From the NCBI GenBank assembly GCA_900545245.1, contig UQYV01000030.1, positions 1-42,617 of the forward strand: a stretch of DNA of 42,617 nt, read 5' to 3'. The DNA comes from an uncultured Bacteroidales bacterium. Its GTDB lineage: Bacteria; Bacteroidota; Bacteroidia; Bacteroidales; UBA932. The notes beneath the pieces are model-generated. The model worked only from the letters and a program-made list of their open reading frames with translations, was not told where the DNA came from and searched no databases. This document shows positions 1 to 6,352 of the stretch, one piece after another (position 1 is the stretch's first letter; each line of letters opens with the position of its first letter). A program made the translations under genes and the position numbers.

Positions 1-108
1 ATAAAATAACAACATTCTTAGGGTAGCAACTAAATCTTAAATGAAAGAGCCGTGTACTCTTGTCGCACTTGCGGTGAAATAGTTCTGTCTCTCTTCTAAT
101 ATTTATTA

Positions 109-155
109 CATTTGTGTCGGATTTCGAAAGATGTTAGCGGAATCCGGCACAAATG
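109..155. repeat. 17-bp imperfect inverted repeat with 13-nt loop
   Basis: Arms 109-125 and 139-155 are complementary over 17 positions, with two T/G wobbles if read as RNA; the loop is 126-138. A TAnnTTTG-like box (TACATTTG, 107-114) overlaps the left arm. It could be a transcribed hairpin, an operator or the scar of a small mobile element. No gene is visible in 1-210 otherwise. Confidence 0.5.
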
Positions 156-211
156 CGTATGAAAATTTCCGAATCAGCAACTTCAAGCTTTTTCTCGTGC
201 CCTCTTTTTGA

Positions 212-569
212 AACAGTATCACTTTGAGCCGCGCCAAACCGGACAAATTGAAATATGTCACTCTTATTTCTCACGGCAGATGGAATAACATCCATGCCAA
301 CAATCCTGATGGACCATTTTGGGACAGGCACACCGGTTGGACCTGGGAAATGCTTACATCACGTTTCAGAGGCAAGGAATAATCCGCTCTATAAAAGGGA
401 TAGTTGGAACTGGCTCTATTCCAGACTGGCCGTATGTATTAGAAGAGATGGTGTAAATTTCGACTGCTCAGACTCCGGAATGGTGATATATATGCTGACG
501 GGAGAAGAAAAGACCAGCCCGGCTATGGCAAGAGAAATTATGGAGAATCCGGTGCCCAAGATTCAGTAA
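212..569 (+). pseudogene. frameshifted C-terminal remnant of an unidentified protein
   Basis: Two adjacent reading frames look protein-like but cannot be joined without a frameshift. The first, ending in a stop at 380-382, reads ...ISHGRWNNIHANNPDGPFWD... The second takes over near 372 and runs to the stop at 567-569, containing RDSWNWLYSRLAVCIRR and CSDSGMVIYMLTGEEKT. Both have the composition of real protein, rich in W, H and G, whereas the start of the 255-569 frame looks like noise. I infer the 3' end of a decayed gene with one frameshift and no 5' end (an in-frame stop lies at 209-211). I do not recognise the family; a secreted hydrolase would fit the glycosidase next door, but that is a guess. 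Confidence 0.4.
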
Positions 570-625
570 TGTGGCAGAAATACGGTTGAAGTTAATACAC
601 GCTTCCCAACAATTCAATTGGCAAT

Positions 626-2026
626 ATGAAAAAGATCGTTATATTATTTCTTTCATTCTTTTGCGTTTGCGCTATTTCCAATGCGAAATGCAAAATTCTG
701 GTTCATCCAGAAAACCGCTTTCTAATGTACGATGATGGAAGGCCTTTCTTTTGGCTTGGAGATACAGCTTGGCAGATGTTTCACCGGCATACTAAAGAGA
801 GTGCGAAAATATATCTTCAGGATCGGGCATATAAAGGATTCAATGTTATTCAAGGCGTTTGTCTTGCTGAGCATGGCGGACTGTCTTCTCCTAATGCTGA
901 GGGCGCATGGGCTTTTCTCGATAAAGATTTCACTATTCCCAACGATGAATATTTCAGCCATATCAGATACATTGTGAACCTTGCAGATTCGCTTGGCTTG
1001 ATGGTTGGACTTCTTCCAACTTGGGGCGACAAGTTCAATCTTAAGTGGGGTCCCGGTCCGGTCATATTTGATACGGAAGAAAAAGCGGAAAAATATGGTG
1101 AATACATAGGAAAACTTTTTGCTGACAAGGATAATGTCATTTATATTCTTGGAGGCGACCGCCCGGCGGATGGTTGTGAGAACATAATTAGAGCTATGGC
1201 GAAAGGTATAGCTATCGGAATATGTGGAAGAGAGGATTACGACTGTTGTCTTATGACTTACCATCCTTGGGGAGGAACATCCTGTACCCGATGGTTTACG
1301 GACGAAAAGTGGATTGATTTTTATATGCAACAAAACGGACATCCTTATGATGTCCCACTATGGGAACGCATCAGCGGTGATTACCACAACATAAAGCCGG
1401 TTCGCCCTGTGCTTGATGGAGAGTCATTGTACGACGAACATGCCATAGATTTTGATATGGAGAAGAATGGTGTTTCAACGGACTACCATACAAGAAGATA
1501 CTTTTATCATGAGGTTTTTTCCGGGGCCTGCGGCCATACTTTCGGTAGTACCGGTGTGTGGCAGGTCTGGGATCCCGATAAATATAAACCGGCAGGCAAT
1601 GTCTTTACCGGTTGGCAAGAATCTTTGGGCAGAATAGCCTCCTATCAGATGGGATACGGGAAAGAATTGATGCTCAGCCGTCCATACTTTAGCAGAATTC
1701 CTGATCAAAGCATCCTAAACGAGGAATATGACCACCTGGAAAGGATAACGGCCACGAGGGATAGGGATGGGAAATACGCATTCATTTACACTGAACGAGG
1801 AAAGCCAATTGATGTAAATTTGACGACTATCGGAAAAGGGGAAAAAGTAAGGGCATGGTGGTTTGATCCAAGATCCGGACGCAGTATAAATCTGGGATTG
1901 TTCAGGAAATCAGAATCAGTAGTGTTTACCCCAATGACTCAAGGACAGGGCAATGATTGGGTGTTGGTTCTTGACGATCCCGCTATGATGTATGGCCCTC
2001 CGGGTCTTGGTGTCGTGAAAAAATAG
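626..2026 (+). CDS. secreted GH140/DUF4038 apiosidase-like glycoside hydrolase
   Basis: This 466-residue protein starts with a signal peptide (MKKIVILFLSFFCVCAISNA) and should be exported. The body matches the DUF4038/apiosidase-like TIM barrel: PFFWLGDTAWQMFHR at about 40-55, FNVIQGVCLAEHGG at 72-85, YILGGDRPADG at 173-183 and PVLDGESLYDE at 261-271. The Asp in GGD (178) and the Glu in DGE (266) are the likely catalytic acid/base and nucleophile by family analogy. The last 90 residues form a small beta domain (WWFDPRSGRSINLG) of the type often called a collagen-binding-like domain in these enzymes. Characterised Bacteroides members cleave apiose from rhamnogalacturonan II, but close relatives act on other glycans, so the substrate is open. 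It has no SusC/D partner here and is flanked by gene debris, so it may be an orphan left by rearrangement. Confidence 0.85.
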   Translation: MKKIVILFLSFFCVCAISNAKCKILVHPENRFLMYDDGRPFFWLGDTAWQMFHRHTKESAKIYLQDRAYKGFNVIQGVCLAEHGGLSSPNAEGAWAFLDKDFTIPNDEYFSHIRYIVNLADSLGLMVGLLPTWGDKFNLKWGPGPVIFDTEEKAEKYGEYIGKLFADKDNVIYILGGDRPADGCENIIRAMAKGIAIGICGREDYDCCLMTYHPWGGTSCTRWFTDEKWIDFYMQQNGHPYDVPLWERISGDYHNIKPVRPVLDGESLYDEHAIDFDMEKNGVSTDYHTRRYFYHEVFSGACGHTFGSTGVWQVWDPDKYKPAGNVFTGWQESLGRIASYQMGYGKELMLSRPYFSRIPDQSILNEEYDHLERITATRDRDGKYAFIYTERGKPIDVNLTTIGKGEKVRAWWFDPRSGRSINLGLFRKSESVVFTPMTQGQGNDWVLVLDDPAMMYGPPGLGVVKK

Positions 2027-2087
2027 CTTATCTGTCATCGAAGGCGCAAGTGAATCGACCTCTACGATCCTCCTGCCTTCGTTGTCT

Positions 2088-2263
2088 TTAAAGTAGAAAC
2101 TCCTCAATGTTGTCCGGTGTAATTACATTGTGGTCTTTTGTTCTCCAAAAATAGAATTGGGCGAAGCTGGAGTCGAATTTGTTTTTTAATTTTCAGTCTT
2201 TCTGATATGATGAAATTTTCCCACAATGCGCCGCTGCTCAACGGTGGCCGATTTGTCGGACCG
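2088..2263 (-). pseudogene. decayed C-terminus of a DUF4143-type AAA ATPase
   Basis: Reading the minus strand from about 2263 down gives ...PPLSSGALWENFIISERLKIK..., the GALWENF-I-ERLK signature near the C-terminus of Bacteroidales DUF4143 ATPases. After a frameshift near 2150-2165 the adjacent frame continues FYFWRTKDHNVITPDNIEEF and LL, then stops at 2088-2090; FWRTKD and a terminal NxxEFLL are also typical of that family. The N-terminal and Walker parts are gone, replaced upstream by the gene at 2300, and the usual stretch between FWRTKD and the end has been deleted. This is the third trace of the family in the first 4.4 kb. The family call rests on motif recognition only. Confidence 0.6.
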
Positions 2264-2299
2264 AGATAGCCATGATCAAAAATACCCTATATTTGCATT

Positions 2300-2707
2300 A
2301 TGGAAACAAGAAAATATTTGGCGGCAGAAAAGAAACGCTGCAATTCGCATAATTGTGCGCAGGCTGTTGTCTGCACTTACTGTGACATTGTCGGCCTTCC
2401 GGAGGATGTGGCTATGGACATTGCCGGAGCTTATGGCACCGGGATGGGGAATATGGAGGGGACTTGTGGGGCGTTGGTGGGTGCCGGGATGATTGTCGGT
2501 CTTGCCACTAAAGACAGAAACCTCTCTCGTAGCAAGATGAAGCAGATAATGACTGATTTTCAACAACGGAATGGAGCGACCCGCTGCTCTTTGCTTAAGG
2601 GTGTGGGCACAGGAAAAGTCCTGCGCGAGTGCTGCGACTGCGTGGCCGATGCTTCCGAATTTCTTGAAAAGGTTTTGACGCCTTTTCCGTTCATTCGTGA
2701 TGAGTGA
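2300..2707 (+). CDS. C_GCAxxG_C_C family protein
   Basis: This 135-residue cysteine-rich protein shows the ordered cysteines that name the family: RCNSHNCAQAVVCTYC (Cys 14, 19, 25, 28), the GTCGALVGA glycine loop at about 54-62, a TRC further on and a CCDC near residue 112-115. Members are small redox-like or metal-binding proteins of unknown function, often near oxidoreductases or transporters; the cysteines could bind a metal or cycle as disulfides. No partner is visible beside it. A TATATTTG -7-like box lies at 2288-2295, only five bases before the ATG, so either the leader is nearly absent or the true promoter is further up inside the decayed ATPase tail. The 3' end overlaps the first unit of the 33-bp repeat array. 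Confidence 0.8.
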   Translation: METRKYLAAEKKRCNSHNCAQAVVCTYCDIVGLPEDVAMDIAGAYGTGMGNMEGTCGALVGAGMIVGLATKDRNLSRSKMKQIMTDFQQRNGATRCSLLKGVGTGKVLRECCDCVADASEFLEKVLTPFPFIRDE

Positions 2708-2819
2708 TCGCACATAGAATCGTTCATTCATAATGAAAGTTTGTAAGCAGAAGTGCTCATTAACAATGAATAGATGTTTACAAAATCGTTCATTCACAAT
2801 GAGCGATTTTGTAAATAAT
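2688..2819. repeat. four 33-bp direct repeats upstream of ATPase gene (array 1)
   Basis: Units start at 2688, 2721, 2754 and 2787, exactly 33 bp apart. Each holds the core TCATTNNNAATGA (2724-2736, 2757-2769, 2790-2802); the first copy, 2691-2703, reads TCATTCGTGATGA and overlaps the end of the preceding gene. The core is itself a dyad. The last unit is extended into an 18-bp inverted repeat with one mismatch (2778-2795 and 2799-2816). A candidate promoter follows at once. On the minus strand one frame reads an 11-residue repeat with the pattern NExF. The array could be regulatory iterons, a recombination site or a decayed peptide repeat. Confidence 0.8.
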
Positions 2820-2821
2820 GC

Positions 2822-2852
2822 TTGCAGATAAATTCTTTTATATATACCTTTG
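2822..2852 (+). promoter_or_regulatory. candidate Bacteroidales promoter for ATPase gene
   Basis: TTG at 2822-2824 and TACCTTTG at 2845-2852 are 20 bp apart, matching the TTG / TAnnTTTG arrangement of the main Bacteroidetes sigma factor. A second -7-like box, TATATTTG, lies at 2883-2890, close to the ATG at 2900. Both lie directly downstream of the 33-bp repeats. Confidence 0.5.
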
Positions 2853-2899
2853 TTGAGGAGAATTGCATCTCGTTTGAAAAGTTATATTTGGATAAATAG

Positions 2900-4171
2900 A
2901 TGTATATGAAAGATTTACTAAAGCAGATAATACTTGAGCAGCAGGAAATACTGCATTTGTCGGATAGAGTTTATGTTCAGCGTCATATAGAGGACGAATG
3001 GCTCAGGACTACGGAAATTCTGATTTTGTCCGGCATACGCCGCTGTGGAAAGTCTGTCCTGATGCAGCAACTCAGAGACCGTCTTAAAGAAAAGGATTTC
3101 TTTTTCAACTTCGATGACGAGCGTCTCGCTAATTTCAAACTAGAGGACTTCCAGACTCTTCAGGAGTGCTTTTATGAATTGTTCGGCGAACAGCATACAT
3201 ATTATTTCGATGAAATCCAGAACATCGAGGGTTGGGAGCGCTATGTTCGTCGTCTTTATAACGAAGGCAACAAAATCATCATAACAGGCTCAAACGCCCG
3301 TATGCTCAGTCGCGAACTCGGCACGCATCTCACGGGACGTTACATACAGGCTGAAATATACCCCTTTTCGTTTAAGGAGTATCTGCAGATGCGTGAGGTG
3401 GCGCTCACTGACAAAACTCTATATACTACGGCAGGCCGTGCGTTGATAATGAACGAGTTTTCGAACTATCTCGCGAACGGCGGTTTCCCGAAATACATTC
3501 AGGAGGGCTCAACGTCGTATCTCTCATCGCTGTACGAAAGCATCATATACCGTGACATTCTGACCCGCAACGGATTGACCAATGAGAAAGAAATGTTGGA
3601 ACTAATGTTCTATCTCGCGAGCAATGCCACGAAGCGTGTAACCTATTCGTCACTTTGCAAGATTGTCGGCATACAGCATCCGGAAACAATAAAGAACTAT
3701 CTTGAATATATACAGCAGACCTATCTCATATTCCAGTTGTTCAGATACGAAACATCCGTGAAGAAACAGATGGCGAGCCCTAAGAAAATCTATTTTGTTG
3801 ATAACGCAATCATTAACCGTATCGGTTTCAATGCGACGGAAAACAGAGGCGTGTTCCTTGAAAATATGGTCTTCGTCGAATTGAAGCGTCGCGGTCTTGA
3901 TGTCTTCTACTATTCCGGCAAAAAGGAATGTGACTTCATTGTGAGACAGGGCGTAAACATAACCGACGCATATCAGGTGACGTGGAGTATGTCGGACGAT
4001 AAGACACGCGAGCGCGAGATTGCCGGTCTGAGAGAGGCAATGCGGGCATATTCACTGTCAAAAGGACACATCATCACATTTGAAGGAAAAGAAACAATAT
4101 CCTTTGAGGACGGCGCCGTTGTGGAGGTCATACCTGCGTGGGAGTGGCTGTATAAAGGACCAGACTTTTAG
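2900..4171 (+). CDS. AAA ATPase with DUF4143 domain (ATPase 1)
   Basis: This 423-residue P-loop ATPase has Walker A GIRRCGKS at 45-52, Walker B YYFDEIQ at 101-107 and the sensor-like ITGSNARML at 128-136, followed by the DUF4143 C-terminal part (YIQQTYLIFQLFRYE, then FVELKRRG and FYYSGKKECDFIV). The end resembles a PD-(D/E)xK nuclease fold: Glu in VELKRR and Asp in CDFIV are present, but the expected ExK strand reads QVTW, so the nuclease site looks incomplete. These ATPases are abundant in Bacteroidales and their role is not known; mobility, defence and stress functions have been suggested. ATG at 2900 (MYMKD) or 2906 (MKD) could be the start. The gene lies behind four 33-bp repeats and is followed, with a one-base overlap, by the tail of another family member. 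Confidence 0.85.
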   Translation: MYMKDLLKQIILEQQEILHLSDRVYVQRHIEDEWLRTTEILILSGIRRCGKSVLMQQLRDRLKEKDFFFNFDDERLANFKLEDFQTLQECFYELFGEQHTYYFDEIQNIEGWERYVRRLYNEGNKIIITGSNARMLSRELGTHLTGRYIQAEIYPFSFKEYLQMREVALTDKTLYTTAGRALIMNEFSNYLANGGFPKYIQEGSTSYLSSLYESIIYRDILTRNGLTNEKEMLELMFYLASNATKRVTYSSLCKIVGIQHPETIKNYLEYIQQTYLIFQLFRYETSVKKQMASPKKIYFVDNAIINRIGFNATENRGVFLENMVFVELKRRGLDVFYYSGKKECDFIVRQGVNITDAYQVTWSMSDDKTREREIAGLREAMRAYSLSKGHIITFEGKETISFEDGAVVEVIPAWEWLYKGPDF

Positions 4172-4326
4172 AGCGTGATGTATATTACTTCAAGAATAGC
4201 GACGGATATGAAGCAGATTTTGTTGTCTGCAAGGTAGATAAGGTTGAGGAGGTGTATCAGGTCTGCTGCGATTTAACCAAGGAGATTTGTCTGTTCTGTG
4301 ATTTTTTCATACCTTTACTTCCATAA
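4171..4326 (+). pseudogene. fragment of a second DUF4143 ATPase C-terminus
   Basis: The frame beginning at 4171 reads ERDVYYFKNSDGYEADFVV and then VDKVEEVYQVCCDLTKE, the same C-terminal segment as in ATPase 1 (VFYYSGKKECDFIV...YQVTW). It starts inside the stop codon of ATPase 1 in another frame and has no N-terminus. Similarity fades after about 4290; the frame stops at 4324-4326. I infer that recombination between neighbouring ATPase genes left this tail. It is not a plausible gene by itself. Confidence 0.6.
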
Positions 4327-4344
4327 AGGCAAGAAACTAATACT

Positions 4345-5907
4345 ATGACAGACAATAAGAAGGAAGTGGAGCGTGCAGAACTCCACCGGACCATCTGGGC
4401 TATAGCAGATGAGATGAGAGGTTCTGTGGATGGATGGGATTTCAAATCCTACATCTTGGGGATGCTCTTTTACAGATATATCTCTGAAAATATCACAACA
4501 TATATCAACAAGGGTGAATGGGAGACTGGTAACAGGGACTTCAATTATGCCGACCTTAATGATGCACAGGCAGAAGGCATAAGGGAAGAGATGGTGAATG
4601 TCAAAGGGTTCTTCGTACTTCCTTCCCAGCTTTTTGAGAATGTCTGCAAGGTTTGTGATGCTGATCCCAACCTGAATATGACACTTGAAGGTGTCTTCTC
4701 CGCCATTGAGAACTCCGCAAAGGGAACTGCAAGTGAAGATGACTTCAAGGGATTGTTTGCAGACCTTGACGTGAACAGCAACAAACTGGGTGCTACCGTC
4801 ATCAAGAGGAATGAAAAACTGGTCAAACTTCTGAGGGGTATCCAGTCAATGAAACTGGGAGATTATCAGGACAATACCATTGATGCCTTCGGTGATGCAT
4901 ACGAATACCTGATGGGAATGTATGCTTCAAATGCAGGAAAGAGCGGTGGCGAATACTACACTCCGCAGGAAGTAAGTGAGCTTTTGACAAAACTTGCCAC
5001 TGTTGGCAAAACTGAAGTCAATAAAGTTTATGACCCGGCCTGTGGCTCAGGCTCACTGCTCCTGAAGGCTGCAAAGATACTTGGCAAGGACAATGTCCGA
5101 CAGGGGTTCTTCGGGCAGGAAATCAACCTTACTACATATAACCTGTGCAGGATCAATATGTTCCTTCACGATATCGACTATGATAAGTTTGACATAGCTT
5201 GTGAAGACACACTTCTTTCTCCGCAGCACTGGGATGATGAGCCTTTTGAGGTAATTGTGTCAAATCCCCCTTACTCAACCAAGTGGAAAGGGGATGATGA
5301 CATAACCCTCATCAATGACCCGAGATTTGCGCCTGCAGGTGTGCTTGCACCAAAGTCCAAGGCTGACCTTGCATTCATTATGCACTCTCTTTCCTGGCTT
5401 GCAAGCAATGGCACGGCTGCCATAGTATGCTTCCCGGGTGTGATGTATAGGGGTGGCGCAGAGAAGAAGATAAGGCAATACCTGATTGACAACAACTATG
5501 TGGATTGCATTATCCAACTCCCTGACAACCTTTTCTTTGGGACCAGCATTGCCACCTGCATAATGGTTTTGAAGAAGGCAAAAAAGGACAACTGCACCCT
5601 GTTCATAGATGCAACCAAGGAGTGTGTCAAGGTCACCAACTCCAACAAACTCACGGAGGAGAACATCCAGCATATCCTTGACATCTTCACAGACAGGAAA
5701 GATGTGCAGTATGTCAGCAAGCTTGTGGTCAATGATGACATAGCCAAGGCTGACTACAATCTGTCTGTATCCACCTATGTTGAACAAGAGGACACCAGGG
5801 AGAAGGTGGATATTGTGAAGCTCAATGCAGAACTTGCAGAGATTGTGGAGAGGGAGAATGTGTTGAGGGCTGAGATTGACAGGATAATTAAGGAAATTGA
5901 GATATGA
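4345..5907 (+). CDS. hsdM: type I restriction-modification system, methyltransferase subunit HsdM
   Basis: This 520-residue subunit of a type I enzyme transfers a methyl group from S-adenosylmethionine to N6 of adenine at the site chosen by HsdS. The N-terminal helical HsdM domain spans about 10-165 (WDFKSYILGMLFYRYISE). The catalytic domain follows with GGEYYTPQEV at 201-210, SAM-binding motif I DPACGSG at 230-236 and catalytic motif IV NPPY at 307-310. The C-terminus is a coiled region (KLNAELAEIVERENVLRAEID) as expected for contacts with HsdS. Length is normal and no motif is damaged. It is first in an M-S-R locus, but 445 bp holding a reversed small gene and a strong hairpin separate it from hsdS, so co-transcription is less certain than usual. 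Confidence 0.95.
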   Translation: MTDNKKEVERAELHRTIWAIADEMRGSVDGWDFKSYILGMLFYRYISENITTYINKGEWETGNRDFNYADLNDAQAEGIREEMVNVKGFFVLPSQLFENVCKVCDADPNLNMTLEGVFSAIENSAKGTASEDDFKGLFADLDVNSNKLGATVIKRNEKLVKLLRGIQSMKLGDYQDNTIDAFGDAYEYLMGMYASNAGKSGGEYYTPQEVSELLTKLATVGKTEVNKVYDPACGSGSLLLKAAKILGKDNVRQGFFGQEINLTTYNLCRINMFLHDIDYDKFDIACEDTLLSPQHWDDEPFEVIVSNPPYSTKWKGDDDITLINDPRFAPAGVLAPKSKADLAFIMHSLSWLASNGTAAIVCFPGVMYRGGAEKKIRQYLIDNNYVDCIIQLPDNLFFGTSIATCIMVLKKAKKDNCTLFIDATKECVKVTNSNKLTEENIQHILDIFTDRKDVQYVSKLVVNDDIAKADYNLSVSTYVEQEDTREKVDIVKLNAELAEIVERENVLRAEIDRIIKEIEI

Positions 5908-5917
5908 TGTCATTGTG

Positions 5918-6063
5918 CCATTTCAGAATGGAAGGTAATGACGAAGCCGCTCGTGTGGGGAGCGGCTCCGATACTGGCGGGTGTTCAGACAAGGCTGTCC
6001 GCCTACCGCTTACGGTAGTGGGCCTTCACGTAAACCTTTTTGCCTTCAACCATTCTGAAATGG
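5918..6063. repeat. inverted copies of a 14-bp coding segment
   Basis: 5918-5931 (CCATTTCAGAATGG) is the exact reverse complement of 6050-6063, and complementarity resumes on both sides with small bulges (ATGTCA at 5907-5912 against TGACAT near 6067-6072; GAAGG inside). The right copy lies in the minus-strand small gene (GHFRM); the left copy reads CHFRMEGN on the plus strand. This looks like a partial inverted duplication. Confidence 0.6.
5937..5966 (-). terminator. hairpin downstream of the small minus-strand gene
   Basis: A 7-bp GC-rich stem (5946-5952 with 5960-5966) with a 7-nt loop is followed on the minus strand by TTCGTCATT. It lies 37 bp beyond the stop of the 47-residue gene. The T-run is short, so termination would be modest. 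Confidence 0.45.
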
Positions 6064-6146
6064 CCTCTGACATAAATTGGTTTGTGAGCTGCTCTGCACT
6101 CTGTGTCAGGGCGCTCGTCAAACTTAATAATAATGGAAAGTTTCAT
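6003..6146 (-). CDS. 47-residue basic protein with GHFR/HYRKR motifs
   Basis: On the minus strand an ATG at 6146-6144 opens a 47-codon frame ending in TAG at 6005-6003. The product begins MKLSIIIKFDERPD, contains CRAAHKPIYVRGH and then FRMVEGKKVYVKAHYRKR. It is strongly basic, has no signal peptide or membrane segment, and ends in an RGHxR...VKxHxRKR pattern of the kind seen in small, phage- and plasmid-associated Bacteroidetes proteins. The opposite-strand frame over the same bases (5904-6155) is compositionally poor. A hairpin terminator follows the stop, and a second strong hairpin lies upstream of the start. It sits reversed inside the hsdM-hsdS gap. Function unknown; a nucleic-acid-binding role is only a guess from charge. 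Confidence 0.6.
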   Translation of the reverse strand: MKLSIIIKFDERPDTECRAAHKPIYVRGHFRMVEGKKVYVKAHYRKR

Positions 6147-6223
6147 ATTGGATAAATGATTTATTAGCTTGAGAGCTGAGAGCGGCCTTTGAGAGTACTT
6201 CCGTCAGTATATCTTCTAAAGGC

Positions 6224-6255
6224 AAAAAGCACTCACCCACGGGCGAATGCTTTTT
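6224..6255. terminator. A/T-flanked hairpin in the hsdM-hsdS gap, possibly bidirectional
   Basis: AAAAAGCA (6224-6231) pairs with TGCTTTTT (6248-6255) and the stem continues, with two mismatches, through CCC/GGG near the loop. A-tract and T-tract flank a GC core, as in bidirectional Rho-independent terminators. It lies about 100 bp before hsdS and about 80 bp upstream of the minus-strand small gene. It could uncouple hsdS-hsdR transcription from hsdM. Confidence 0.5.
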
Positions 6256-6352
6256 AAAATTAGTTTGACGAGCCCCTCAACCATTCATATGAAAATTTCC
6301 AATGCAAAGGTAAGCAATTAAAAGGGAAAAGCAATACTTGATAGAAGAAAAT

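Noticed and set aside
2276..2797. Minus-strand 173-codon frame over the C_GCAxxG gene and repeat array
   Set aside because: Most of it is antisense to a well-supported gene. The repeated NExF part is a by-product of the 33-bp repeats, noted under the repeat findings rather than called as a gene.
5904..6155. Plus-strand 83-codon frame after hsdM
   Set aside because: Its composition is poor and it is largely antisense to the more protein-like 47-residue minus-strand gene; it overlaps the end of hsdM by four bases only by chance.
5908..6352. Retron or group II intron in the hsdM-hsdS gap
   Set aside because: The stems suggested a structured RNA, but no reverse transcriptase is nearby and the inverted repeats are explained by a duplicated coding segment and terminators.
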